NCBI RefSeq assembly: GCF_016862995.1
Contig: NZ_BOOA01000040.1
Coordinates: forward strand, 20,113 to 84,112
Source of the DNA: Acrocarpospora phusangensis
GTDB taxonomy: Bacteria; Actinomycetota; Actinomycetes; Streptosporangiales; Streptosporangiaceae
Length of the DNA: 64,000 bases
Reading direction: 5' to 3'
The notes beneath the pieces were generated by a model that was given only the letters and a program-made list of their open reading frames with translations, searched no databases and was not told the origin of the DNA. Below are positions 25,488 to 34,058 of the stretch, piece after piece (the stretch's first letter is position 1; the number at the start of each line of letters is the position of its first letter). The position numbers and the translations under genes were made by a program.

Positions 25488-26546
25488 ATGAGAAACCTAT
25501 CTGTCGCGGCGAGCGTCACCCTGCTCGCGCTCGCGCTCGCCGCCTGCGGGTCCTCCGACCCCGCCCCCAGCACCGCCGGGGAAGGCGCCTCCTCCGCGCC
25601 CGCCGCGGCCGCCGGTGGCAAGGTCGGCGTGGACTTCCCGCGCGCCGACTCCGACTTCTGGAACTCCTATAACAAGTACGTTCCCCAGCTGGCCACCGAG
25701 CAGGGCGTCGACCTGATGCCCCCGACCAACTCGCAGAACGACATCGCGAAGCTGGTCGCCAACACCCAGGCGCTGGTCAGCCAGGGCGCCAAGGCCATCA
25801 TCATGGCCCCCCAGGACACCGGCGCCATCGCCTCCACCCTGGACCAGCTGAACAGCAAGAGCATCCCCGTGGTCACCGTGGACACCCGCCCCGACAAGGG
25901 CAACGTCTACATGGTCGTACGCGCCGACAACAAGGCGTACGGCACGAAGGCCTGCGAGTTCCTGGGGGAGAAGCTCGGCGGCTCCGGCAAGGTCGTGCAG
26001 CTGATGGGCGCGCTCTCCTCGATCAACGGCCGTGACCGCGCCGAGGCGTTCCGGGACTGCATGAAGACCAAGTTCCCGAACATCACCGTGTTCGAGGAGC
26101 CCACCGAGTGGGAGGGCACCAAGGCCGCGTCCATGCTCCAGACCCGCCTGGAGCAGCACCCCGACATCAAGGGTGTCTACATGCACGCCGGCGGTGTGCA
26201 CCTGGCCCCGACCCTGCAGGTGCTGAAGGCCAAGAACCTGCTCGTGCCGCCGGACGACCCCAAGCACATCTTCGTGGTCTCCAACGACGGCATCCCGCAG
26301 GAGTTCGCCGCGATCCGGGCGGGCGAGATCGACGCCACCGTGTCCCAGCCGGCCGACCTGTACGCCAAGTACGCGCTCTTCTACGCCAAGGCCGCGGTCG
26401 AGGGCAAGACCTTCCAGCCCGGCCCGACCGACCACGACAGCACGATCATCCAGCTGCCCAACGGCCTGGAGGACCAGCTGCCGGCTCCTCTCGTCACCAA
26501 GGACAACGTTGACGACCCCAACCTCTGGGGCAACCAGGTCAAGTAA
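25488..26546 (+). CDS. Sugar-binding lipoprotein, RbsB type
   Basis: The 352-residue protein has a lipobox (LALAAC, Cys20) and a type I periplasmic-binding fold (VGVDFPRADSDFWNSY, QGAKAIIMAPQDTGAI, IPVVTVDTRPDKGNVY). ATG at 25488 follows GAAAGG at a good distance and lies 13 bp after the dehydratase stop. It captures a monosaccharide, probably L-fucose or a related deoxy sugar given the dehydratase, and delivers it to the ABC transporter. Its TAA overlaps the ATPase start (TAATG). Confidence 0.92.
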   Translation: MRNLSVAASVTLLALALAACGSSDPAPSTAGEGASSAPAAAAGGKVGVDFPRADSDFWNSYNKYVPQLATEQGVDLMPPTNSQNDIAKLVANTQALVSQGAKAIIMAPQDTGAIASTLDQLNSKSIPVVTVDTRPDKGNVYMVVRADNKAYGTKACEFLGEKLGGSGKVVQLMGALSSINGRDRAEAFRDCMKTKFPNITVFEEPTEWEGTKAASMLQTRLEQHPDIKGVYMHAGGVHLAPTLQVLKAKNLLVPPDDPKHIFVVSNDGIPQEFAAIRAGEIDATVSQPADLYAKYALFYAKAAVEGKTFQPGPTDHDSTIIQLPNGLEDQLPAPLVTKDNVDDPNLWGNQVK

Positions 26547-28039
26547 TGACATCTACTGATTCGGCGGTGGTCGAAGCGCGCGGTATCACCAAGCGCTTCG
26601 GCCCCACCGTCGCCCTCGACAACGCCGGCCTCACCATCCGGGCCGGCGAGACCCATGCCCTGGTCGGCAGGAACGGGGCGGGCAAGTCCACGCTCGTCTC
26701 CATCCTCACCGGCCTGCAGCGCCCCGACCAGGGCGAGGTGCTCTTCGCGGGCCGGCCCGCGCCGGCGCTCGCCGACCGCGACGCTTGGCGCGCCCGGGTC
26801 GCCTGCGTCTACCAGCGCTCGACCATCATCCCGGCGCTCACCGTCGCCGAGAACCTGTTCATCAACCGCCAGACCGAGGGCCGCCTGATCAACTGGCGCG
26901 CCCTCCGCACCCGCGCCCAGGGCGTGCTCGACCAGTACGGCGTGGACATCGACGCCGGCAGCCAGGCGGGCGACCTGAGCGTCGAGCAGCGCCAGCTGGT
27001 CGAGATCGCCCGGGCGCTCTCCTTCGGCGCGCGGTTCATCATCCTCGACGAGCCCACCGCGCAGCTGGACGGCCCGGCCATCAGCCGGCTGTTCGAGCGC
27101 ATGCGGGCGCTGCGCGAGCAGGGCGTCACGATGATGTTCATCTCGCACCACCTGGAGGAGGTCTACGAGGTCTGCCAGACCGTGACCGTCTTCCGGGACG
27201 CCAAGCACGTGATCACCAGCCCGGTACGGGACCTGCCGCACGACGCCCTGGTGGCCGCGATGACCGGCGAGGCCGCGGTCGCCTTCGAGGCCAGGGCCCG
27301 CAAGGTGGACGCCAAGGCCCCCGTCGTGCTCGCCGTCTCCGGCCTCGGCCTGGCCGGCCGCTTCCAGGACGTGGACCTCCAGGTCCGCGGCGGGGAGATC
27401 GTCGGCCTGGCCGGTTCCGGCAGCAGCGGCAAGGTCGGGCTGGCCGAGAGCCTGGTCGGCCTGCGCCGTCCCGACACCGGCACGATCAGCGTGAACGGCA
27501 CGGTGCCGCGCCCCGGCGACGTGCCCTCCACCCTCAAGGCCGGGCTCGGGTTCGTCCCGCAGGACCGGCACCACGAGGGCTTCGTCCCGCTGCTGTCGAT
27601 CGGCGAGAACGCCACCATGCCGATCGCCCACAAGCTCGGCCGCTTCGGCACGATCTCCTCGTCGCGCCGCCGCAGCCGGGCGGAGGGCATGATCCAGCAG
27701 CTGGACATCAAGACCACCGGGCCCGACCAGCCGGTCGGCGACCTGTCCGGCGGCAACGCGCAGAAGGTCGTGCTGGCCCGCGCGCTGTCCGACGACCCGT
27801 CCGCGCTGGTGGTCATCAACCCCACCGCAGGGGTGGACATCAAGGCCAAGCGGGCGCTGCTCGGCTCGGTGGAGGACGCGGCGGCCCGCGGCGCGGGCGC
27901 GGTGCTGGTCTCCGACGAACTGGACGATCTGCGCATCTGCGACCGGGTACTGGTCATGTTCCATGGCAGAGTGACGAAGGAATTGCCACGCGGCTGGACC
28001 GACAGCGAGCTCGTGGCGGCGATGGAAGGTATCGACTAA
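26546..28039 (+). CDS. Sugar ABC transporter ATPase, RbsA type (tandem NBD)
   Basis: The 497-residue protein has two fused nucleotide-binding domains. The first has an intact Walker A (GRNGAGKST), an LSVEQ signature and Walker B (FIILDEPTAQL). The second has a degenerate P-loop (GSGSSGKVGL), a good LSGGN signature and an altered Walker B (LVVINPTAGVD, Asn in place of Asp and no Glu). Asymmetry between the halves is usual in this family. Start and stop overlap both neighbours as TAATG, so stoichiometric coupled translation is likely. It powers import by the RbsC-type permease. Confidence 0.93.
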   Translation: MTSTDSAVVEARGITKRFGPTVALDNAGLTIRAGETHALVGRNGAGKSTLVSILTGLQRPDQGEVLFAGRPAPALADRDAWRARVACVYQRSTIIPALTVAENLFINRQTEGRLINWRALRTRAQGVLDQYGVDIDAGSQAGDLSVEQRQLVEIARALSFGARFIILDEPTAQLDGPAISRLFERMRALREQGVTMMFISHHLEEVYEVCQTVTVFRDAKHVITSPVRDLPHDALVAAMTGEAAVAFEARARKVDAKAPVVLAVSGLGLAGRFQDVDLQVRGGEIVGLAGSGSSGKVGLAESLVGLRRPDTGTISVNGTVPRPGDVPSTLKAGLGFVPQDRHHEGFVPLLSIGENATMPIAHKLGRFGTISSSRRRSRAEGMIQQLDIKTTGPDQPVGDLSGGNAQKVVLARALSDDPSALVVINPTAGVDIKAKRALLGSVEDAAARGAGAVLVSDELDDLRICDRVLVMFHGRVTKELPRGWTDSELVAAMEGID

Positions 28040-29052
28040 TGACGGACTCAGCCATGTCCGACGCACGGACCCTCAAGCGTCCGGGAGCCGGGCTGAGACT
28101 GGGCAGGTTCCGGGACCTCACGCTGGTCCCGGTGATCATCGTGCTGCTCGTCGCGGGATCCTTCGTGGACCCGGTCTTCCTCACCCCGGGCAACCTCACC
28201 AACGTGCTCCAGCAGCAGTCCGCGCTGGCCCTGGTGGTGCTGGCCGAGGCGCTCATCCTGATCGCCGGGAAGTTCGACCTGTCCCTGGAGTCCACGGTCG
28301 GCATGGCCCCCGCGGTGGCGGTCATGTTCGTCATCCCGGTCTCCGCCGGGGGCTTCGGCCTGGAGATCCCGGCGGCGCTGGCCATCCCGCTCTGCCTGCT
28401 CATCGGCGCCGCGATCGGAGCCTTCAACGGCTTCCTGATCCTGCGCTTCCAGCTGTCCGCGTTCGTGGTCACGCTGGCCATGCTGATCGTCGTGCACGGC
28501 CTCCAGCTCGGCCTGACCGGCGGCAAGAGCCTCTTCGCGCTGCCCGAGTCGTTCCTCTACCTGGGCGGGGCGGTCTGGCTCGGCCTGCCCGCCGCGATCT
28601 GGATCACCGGCCTGCTGTTCGCCGCCGGCATCGCCGCGCTGGGCTACTTCCGCGCCGGCCGCTCCCTGTACGCCATCGGCGGCAACGCCGACGCGGCCAA
28701 GGCGGCGGGCATCCGGGTGGACCGCGTGCTCTGGGTGGTCTTCATCGTCGGCGGCACCCTGGCCGCGCTCGCCGGCGTCCTGGAGACCGGCCGTCTGGGC
28801 GGCATCAGCGCCAACCAGGGCGTCGGCTGGATCTTCATGGTCTTCGCCGCCGCCGTGATCGGCGGGGTCAGCATGGACGGCGGCAAGGGCACCATCCTGG
28901 GCGCCCTTACCGGTGTCCTGGTGATCGGCCTGGTGGAGAACATCCTCACCCTCAAGGGCGTGCCCGGCGAGTGGAAGCAGCTCGTCTACGGCGCCATCAT
29001 CCTGGTCGCCCTCATGATCAGCCGGTTGGCCGGCGGACGAGCTCAGGACTGA
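28039..29052 (+). CDS. Sugar ABC transporter permease, RbsC type
   Basis: The 337-residue integral membrane protein has eight to ten hydrophobic segments. The RbsC-type loop around residues 205-225 is YAIGGNADAAKAAGIRVDRV, typical of monosaccharide permeases of the BPD_transp_2 family. It starts in the TAATG overlap with the ATPase. A second ATG (MSDARTL, five codons in) is possible. It completes the RbsBAC-type importer behind the fuconate dehydratase gene, which supports uptake of L-fucose or a close relative. Confidence 0.92.
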   Translation: MTDSAMSDARTLKRPGAGLRLGRFRDLTLVPVIIVLLVAGSFVDPVFLTPGNLTNVLQQQSALALVVLAEALILIAGKFDLSLESTVGMAPAVAVMFVIPVSAGGFGLEIPAALAIPLCLLIGAAIGAFNGFLILRFQLSAFVVTLAMLIVVHGLQLGLTGGKSLFALPESFLYLGGAVWLGLPAAIWITGLLFAAGIAALGYFRAGRSLYAIGGNADAAKAAGIRVDRVLWVVFIVGGTLAALAGVLETGRLGGISANQGVGWIFMVFAAAVIGGVSMDGGKGTILGALTGVLVIGLVENILTLKGVPGEWKQLVYGAIILVALMISRLAGGRAQD

Positions 29053-29156
29053 CCCCTGATGCGAATTCGTGATATTTCATGGGGATGTCGGGCGATATCG
29101 GGCCGTGTTATAACTCGGTTAATTAATCTCCAATAAATACTAAGAGGGGGAGTGGC

Positions 29157-30446
29157 GTGTCGCGGCAGCCCTCGACCCGGACGGCGCTCCCCCGAGCGCA
29201 GCCGGTCGGGCACGCCTCCCTCCGCCGGGCGAACCTCTCCCTGGTCCTGCGCCACCTGCGGGACGAGGGCTCGTGCTCCCGCTCCGACGTGGCCGACGCG
29301 ACCGGCCTGCACCGGGCCACCGTCTCCAGCCTGATGGCCGAGCTCATCGAACGCGGCCTGGTCCGCGAGCTCGGCACGGCCAGGGCGGGGGCCATCGGCC
29401 GCCCACGCCGGGCCGTCGCGCTGGACGGCTCGCACGTGGGCGCGCTGGGCATGGAGATCAACGTCGACTACATCGCGGTCCACGGCATCGACCTGGGCGG
29501 CCGCGTGCTGGTGGAGCGGCGCGTCGGCTTCGACGCCATGAACGCCGGCCCCGACCGCTCCCTGGTGGAACTCGGCCGGGTCGCCAGGAAGGCGATCGCC
29601 GAGATGCGCAAGGCCGGCGCCGCGCCCGGCGGGATCGTGGTCGCCGTGCCCGGCCTGGTCGACATCGGCCCCGGCGTGGTCACCCTGGCCCCCAACCTCG
29701 GCTGGGACGGCCTGCCGCTCGCCGAACGGCTCCGCGGCGAGCTCGGCGCCTTCCGCGCCCCCGTCGGCGTGGACAACGACGCCAACTTATCCGCCCTGGC
29801 CGAGTACACCTCCGGTGTCGCGGCGGGGACCCCCGACATGGTCTACCTCACCGGCGAAGTCGGCGTCGGCGGCGGGATCATGGTGAGCGGGCGATTGCTT
29901 CGCGGCGCCGACGGCTTCTCCGGGGAGGTCGGCCACCTGCCGGTCAACCCGGCGGGGCGGCGCTGCGGCTGCGGCCGTACCGGCTGCTGGGAGACCAAGG
30001 TGGGGCTCGCCGCGCTGGTGCGGGCCGCCACCCCGGAACGGGCGTACGAGCGCGGCGCCGCCGCGCCGCCGGACCCCGAGGTTCGTGTGAAGGAGATCTC
30101 CAGAGCTCTGGCGGCGGGCGAACCGCGTACGCTCGCCGCCGTCGCGGAGGTAGGCAGATGGCTCGGGCTCGGCGGCTCGATCCTGGTCAACCTCTTCAAC
30201 CCGAGAGTGATCGTGATAGGCGGATACTTCGCCCGGCTGGCCGAGCGGCTCATCCCGCCCGCGCAGGCCGAGCTGGAACGTCTCGTGGTGGCGGGCCCGG
30301 CGGCCCGTTGCCGGTTCCTCGCCTCCAACCTGGGTTTTGGCGCCGCCTCCCGCGGCGCCGCGAGCATGGTTGTCGATCACATCCTGGACGATCCCGCCGC
30401 GATCGGCTTCGGGCCGGCCGGGCGCTCGTCCGCGGGCGGCGTGTAG
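29157..30446 (+). CDS. ROK-family transcriptional regulator
   Basis: The 429-residue protein has an N-terminal winged helix-turn-helix (SRSDVADATGLHRATVSSLM). Its ROK domain has an ATPase-like GVDNDANLSAL segment, EVGHLPVNPAG and the zinc motif CGCGRTGCWE (about residues 275-284). Start is GTG at 29157 behind AGAGGGGG. ROK repressors sense sugars. The position directly after the fuconate dehydratase/importer operon makes control of that operon likely. A TTA codon lies at 29787-29789. The AT-rich stretch 29100-29150, with a TTAATTAA palindrome at about 29120, is the probable promoter or operator region. Confidence 0.9.
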   Translation: MSRQPSTRTALPRAQPVGHASLRRANLSLVLRHLRDEGSCSRSDVADATGLHRATVSSLMAELIERGLVRELGTARAGAIGRPRRAVALDGSHVGALGMEINVDYIAVHGIDLGGRVLVERRVGFDAMNAGPDRSLVELGRVARKAIAEMRKAGAAPGGIVVAVPGLVDIGPGVVTLAPNLGWDGLPLAERLRGELGAFRAPVGVDNDANLSALAEYTSGVAAGTPDMVYLTGEVGVGGGIMVSGRLLRGADGFSGEVGHLPVNPAGRRCGCGRTGCWETKVGLAALVRAATPERAYERGAAAPPDPEVRVKEISRALAAGEPRTLAAVAEVGRWLGLGGSILVNLFNPRVIVIGGYFARLAERLIPPAQAELERLVVAGPAARCRFLASNLGFGAASRGAASMVVDHILDDPAAIGFGPAGRSSAGGV

Positions 30447-30553
30447 GTGACAATGCCCGTATGCACCACCAGCCGGCGGCGGCACCCCGTCCGGCGACCG
30501 TTGTATCCGCATGACCGCAGCACCCGGCAACAAGCGCGTCGGCGCGCGCCTTG

Positions 30554-30577
30554 CCTGACAGTTCGACCTATGTCAGG
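30554..30577 (+). promoter_or_regulatory. Inverted repeat abutting the leader-ORF ribosome-binding site
   Basis: CCTGACA (30554-30560) and TGTCAGG (30571-30577) are perfect 7-bp complements with a 10-nt spacer. The 3' arm runs into AGGAGAGG, the ribosome-binding site of the leader ORF. As RNA it would form a hairpin next to the Shine-Dalgarno sequence; as DNA it could be an operator. It lies in the 178-bp gap between the ROK gene and the inositol-phosphate synthase operon. Confidence 0.45.
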
Positions 30578-30589
30578 AGAGGAATTTCC

Positions 30590-30628
30590 ATGTCTACGCA
30601 CGTTCCTTCGATTCCGCTGTCGTCATGA
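30590..30628 (+). CDS. 12-codon leader ORF coupled to the inositol-phosphate synthase
   Basis: ATG at 30590 follows a strong AGGAGAGG with good spacing and encodes MSTHVPSIPLSS, ending in TGA at 30626-30628. That stop overlaps both candidate starts of the synthase (ATGATG at 30625-30630), giving a TGATG junction. The synthase itself has no good ribosome-binding site, so translation probably enters through this leader. The peptide has no recognisable stalling motif. It could be only a ribosome-loading device, or the true start of a mis-framed longer gene. Confidence 0.45.
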   Translation: MSTHVPSIPLSS

Positions 30629-31755
30629 TGGTCGGGATTTGGTTGATCGGGGCGCGAGGCTCGGTGGCGACCACGGTCGTCGCGGGCGCGGCAGCGCTGC
30701 GGGCCGGGCTGGCCCCGCCGATCGCATGCGTGACCGAATCGGCGGACTTCCGGGGCCACGGGCTGCCCGGATTCGGCCATCTGGTGTTCGGTGGACATGA
30801 CGTCACCAGCACGCCGCTGACCAAGCGGGCTGAGGAGCTGACCCGATCCGGGGTGATCCCGGCGCCCCTCGCCGAGCTCGTCCGGCCCGCGCTGGACGCG
30901 GCCGACAGCGAGATCCGGCCGGGGGCCACCGAGGGAGGCCAGCAGGGCGCGGTGGCCCGGCGGCTGATCAGCGACCTGGCCGAGTTCCGCGAACGCCGGG
31001 GCCTGGGCCGGGTCATCGTGATCAACGTCTCCTCCACCGAGCCGCCCGCGACGCCCGACCCGGCGCATCTGACCCTGGAGGCGCTGGAGCAGGCGCTGGA
31101 GGGAGACGTCCCGGTTCTGCCGCCGTCCTCCCTGTACGCCTACGCGGCGCTCAGCGCCGGCTGCCCGTACGTCGACTTCACGCCGTCCACGGGCGCCCGC
31201 ATCCCCGCCCTGGACGAACTCGCCAGGCGGCGCGGCCTGCCGTACGCCGGGAGTGACGCCAAGACCGGCGAGACCCTGGTGAAGACCGCGCTCGCGCCGA
31301 TGTTCGCGGTGCGCGGGCTGGCGGTGCGGTCCTGGTCGGGGACCAATCTGCTGGGCGGCGGGGACGGCGCGACGCTGGCCGACCCGGCGGCGGGGGAGAG
31401 CAAGCGCATCTCCAAGGACCGGGCGCTCACCGAGATCCTCGGGCACCCGGTGGAGGGCCGTACCCACATCGACAACGTGCCGCACCTGGGCGACTGGAAG
31501 ACCGCCTGGGACCACATCACGTTCGAGGGCTTCCTCGGCGTGCGCATGTCGATGCAGTTCACCTGGGAGGGCTGCGACTCCGCGCTGGCCGCGCCGCTGG
31601 TGCTGGACCTGGCCAGGCTGATGGCGCGGGCCCACGAACGCGGCGTCTCCGGTCCCGTCGCCGAGTTCGGGTTCTTCTTCAAGGACCCGGTGGGCAGCAA
31701 CGAGCACCGCTTACACGCGCAGTACGAGGCGCTCCGCCAGTGGCTGGGGGAGTGA
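30625..31755 (+). CDS. myo-Inositol-1-phosphate synthase-like enzyme leading the ebo-type operon
   Basis: The 376-residue protein has an N-terminal NAD-binding motif (GIWLIGARGSVATTVVAG) and MIPS blocks: NVSSTEPP, FTPSTGARIPALDELARR, GSDAKTGETLVKTALAPMF, RSWSGTNLLGGGDGATL and HIDNVPHLGDWKTAWDHITF. Catalytic lysines are expected in the KTGETLVK and SKRISKDR segments. Family members cyclise glucose-6-phosphate to inositol-1-phosphate with internal NAD redox cycling. ATG at 30625 or 30628 overlaps the leader ORF stop. One TTA codon lies at 31711-31713. Position at the head of an ebo operon suggests that its cyclitol product feeds the exported metabolite. Confidence 0.88.
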   Translation: MMVGIWLIGARGSVATTVVAGAAALRAGLAPPIACVTESADFRGHGLPGFGHLVFGGHDVTSTPLTKRAEELTRSGVIPAPLAELVRPALDAADSEIRPGATEGGQQGAVARRLISDLAEFRERRGLGRVIVINVSSTEPPATPDPAHLTLEALEQALEGDVPVLPPSSLYAYAALSAGCPYVDFTPSTGARIPALDELARRRGLPYAGSDAKTGETLVKTALAPMFAVRGLAVRSWSGTNLLGGGDGATLADPAAGESKRISKDRALTEILGHPVEGRTHIDNVPHLGDWKTAWDHITFEGFLGVRMSMQFTWEGCDSALAAPLVLDLARLMARAHERGVSGPVAEFGFFFKDPVGSNEHRLHAQYEALRQWLGE

Positions 31756-31756
31756 G

Positions 31757-32587
31757 ATGGACCTCGCCTCGTTGGCCCAGCTCGTCCGGGCCCCGGCGGC
31801 GCTGACGGTTCCGGGCGACACGGTGGCGGGCGGGTCGGCGCAGCCCGGCCTGGCCGCCTCCTCGGTCTGCCTGTACTGGGCCGGGATGGCGCTCAACGAC
31901 TACGCCGACCGGGAGCTGGACGCGCGGGAGCGGCCCGAGCGGCCCATCCCGTCCGGCCGGATCCGGCCGGGGCAGGCGCTCGCCGTCGCCGCCGGGCTCA
32001 CCGCCGCGGGCGTCGGCCTCGCCGGTCTGTCCGGCGGGCGCCGGGGTCTCGGTGTCGCCACCGGCCTGGCCGGCGTGGTCTGGGCGTACGACATGGGTCT
32101 CAAGGACACCGTCCTCGGCCCGGTCGCGATGGCCGCCGCGCGCGGGCTCGACGTCATGCTCGGCGGGCCCTCGACCAGCCCGCTGGCGGCGGCGTCGGTG
32201 GCCGCGCACACGCTCGGCGTCACCACCCTGAGCCGCGGCGAGGTGACCGGCGGCTCGGCGGTCCGCTCCGCCGTGACCCTGGCCGCGACCGGCGTGGCGG
32301 CCGGACTGGCCGCCTGGCACATCGCCAAGGGCGGCGACCGGCTGGCGAAACTGGCCGGGTTCGGGCTGCTCGCCGGCTACGCCGCGCTGGTCGGCCGGCC
32401 GCAGTTGGCGGCGGCCCGCAGCCGCGACGCCAAGCAGACCCGGTCGGCCGTCGGCCGCAGCATCATCGGGCTGCTGCCGCTGCAGGCCGCCCTCACCGCC
32501 GGCAGCGGCAGGATCGTCCCCGCCGTCGCGCTGGCGGCGGCGCATCCGGTGGCCGCGAACCTGGCCAAGAAGGTGTCCCCCACATGA
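31757..32587 (+). CDS. eboC: UbiA-type prenyltransferase, SCO3242/EboC-like
   Basis: The 276-residue membrane protein has the UbiA Asp-rich motif NDYADRELDARERPERPIPSG and a second YDMGLKDTVLGPVAM region, with about seven to eight hydrophobic segments. UbiA enzymes attach isoprenoid chains to aromatic or other acceptors at the membrane. In ebo clusters EboC is the conserved prenyltransferase and may make a lipid-linked carrier for export. The ATG is two bases after the synthase stop and the TGA overlaps the next ATG (ATGA). The acceptor and prenyl donor are unknown. Confidence 0.85.
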   Translation: MDLASLAQLVRAPAALTVPGDTVAGGSAQPGLAASSVCLYWAGMALNDYADRELDARERPERPIPSGRIRPGQALAVAAGLTAAGVGLAGLSGGRRGLGVATGLAGVVWAYDMGLKDTVLGPVAMAAARGLDVMLGGPSTSPLAAASVAAHTLGVTTLSRGEVTGGSAVRSAVTLAATGVAAGLAAWHIAKGGDRLAKLAGFGLLAGYAALVGRPQLAAARSRDAKQTRSAVGRSIIGLLPLQAALTAGSGRIVPAVALAAAHPVAANLAKKVSPT

Positions 32588-33420
32588 GCGGCGACATGAG
32601 ATTCGGTTACGGCACCAACGGGTTCGCCAACCACCGGCTGTCGGACGCGCTCGTCGTCATCGCCGACCTCGGCTACGAGGGCGTCGCCCTCACCCTGGAC
32701 AGCGGCCACCTCGACCCGTACGGGCCGTTCCTGTCGCGGCGGGTCGCGCAGGTCGGCCGCTGGCTGGACCGGCTCAGCCTGAGCCTGGTGATCGAGACCG
32801 GCGGGCGCTACGTCCTCGACCCGGTGCACAAGCACCACCCGACGCTGGTGCACCCGGCGGAGCAGGCCGCCCCCCGGGTGGACCTGCTCAAGCGGGCGAT
32901 CCAGGTCGGGTCCGAGCTGGGGGCGGAGGCCGTCTCGTTCTGGAGCGGCACCCGCCCGCCCGGCGTCCAGGACGGCTGGGACAACCTGGCCAAAGGCGTC
33001 GAGGCCGTACTGGTCGAGGCGGAGTCGTGCGGGATGACGCTCGGGTTCGAGCCGGAGCCCGGCATGCTCGTCGAGGACCTCGCCGGGTACGAGCGGCTGC
33101 GCGGCATGCTCGGGCAGCCCGCCCGGCTGGGTCTCACCCTGGACATCGGGCACTGCCGGTGCAACGAGCCGGACTCCGTGCCCGAGGCGGTGCGGCGGGC
33201 CGGGCCGTACCTGGTGAACGTGCAGATCGACGACATGCGGCGGGACGTGCACGAGCACCTGGAGTTCGGCGAAGGGGAGATCGACTTCCCGCCGGTGCTG
33301 GCCGCGCTCGCCGGCACCGGCTACCGGGGCCTGGTCAGCGTCGAGCTGCCCCGGCACAGCCACGCCGCGCCGGCCGTGGCAGAACGTTCCCTGCGTTTCC
33401 TCCGAGAGGCGGTGTCATGA
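32584..33420 (+). CDS. Sugar phosphate isomerase/epimerase-like TIM-barrel protein (ebo operon)
   Basis: The 278-residue protein is a xylose-isomerase-like TIM barrel. Metal ligands are probably in GFEPEPGMLVE (Glu), LTLDIGHCRC (Asp, His), NVQIDDMRRDVHEH and GLVSVELPRHSH (Glu). It resembles the AP2Ec enzymes, which isomerise or epimerise sugar phosphates, inosose or dehydroshikimate. It follows an inositol-phosphate synthase, so an inositol- or inosose-type substrate is plausible. Start and stop overlap both neighbours as ATGA. Confidence 0.85.
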   Translation: MSGDMRFGYGTNGFANHRLSDALVVIADLGYEGVALTLDSGHLDPYGPFLSRRVAQVGRWLDRLSLSLVIETGGRYVLDPVHKHHPTLVHPAEQAAPRVDLLKRAIQVGSELGAEAVSFWSGTRPPGVQDGWDNLAKGVEAVLVEAESCGMTLGFEPEPGMLVEDLAGYERLRGMLGQPARLGLTLDIGHCRCNEPDSVPEAVRRAGPYLVNVQIDDMRRDVHEHLEFGEGEIDFPPVLAALAGTGYRGLVSVELPRHSHAAPAVAERSLRFLREAVS

Positions 33421-34058
33421 TCCCCACCATTCGCCCGCACCTGACCGGTGACGGCGTCAGCTGGCTGGACGCCGCCGTCGCCAAGATCCACGCCGACGCC
33501 GGCGCGGTCTTCGCGCTCTTCCCCGCGGCCGGGCGGCGCTGCGGCCGGGGCCCGCTGGACGACGGCTGGACCGTCGACCAGGCGGTCCGGGTCACCCTGC
33601 TGCTGGAGCTCCCGCTCGACGGCGAGCCGCTCGGCACGCTCCTGTTCGACCTGTACGCCCACGGCGACGCCGGCGAACGCCTCGCCGTGCTGGCGTCGCT
33701 GTCCGCCTTCGGCGACGCCGGACGGCTCGGCGACGCGGGCCTGCCGATCGTCAGGGACGCGCTGCGCACCAGCGACACCCGACTGATCGGCGCCGCCCTC
33801 GGCCGGTACGGCGCCGCCCGGCTGCCCGCCGACGCCTACCGGCAGGCCGTCCTGAAATGCGTCTTCACCGGCGTGCCCCTGGCGGGCGTGGCCGGTCTGG
33901 AGTCGCGCGCGGACCGGGAGCTGGCCCGGATGATGGCCGACTTCGCCAAGGAGCGCGAAGCGGCCGGGCGGCCGGTGCCGTCCGACATCTGGCCGATCCT
34001 CGAAAGCCACCCGGACCTGCTGGCCGGCCTGTCCTCCGACCCGAAGGGCGCCTCCTGA
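33417..34058 (+). CDS. eboA: EboA-domain protein
   Basis: The 213-residue protein (ATG at 33417, overlapping the preceding TGA) begins MIPTIRPHLTGDGVSWLDAA. It continues with a helical repeat-like body (LAVLASLSAFGDAGRLGDAG, TRLIGAALGRYGAARLPAD) and the segment KCVFTGVPLAGVAGLESRAD. This matches the EboA family, which has no known catalytic activity and an alpha-solenoid-like composition. Position between the TIM-barrel isomerase and the TatD-type gene is that expected in an ebo operon. It may scaffold the pathway at the membrane. Confidence 0.83.
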   Translation: MIPTIRPHLTGDGVSWLDAAVAKIHADAGAVFALFPAAGRRCGRGPLDDGWTVDQAVRVTLLLELPLDGEPLGTLLFDLYAHGDAGERLAVLASLSAFGDAGRLGDAGLPIVRDALRTSDTRLIGAALGRYGAARLPADAYRQAVLKCVFTGVPLAGVAGLESRADRELARMMADFAKEREAAGRPVPSDIWPILESHPDLLAGLSSDPKGAS

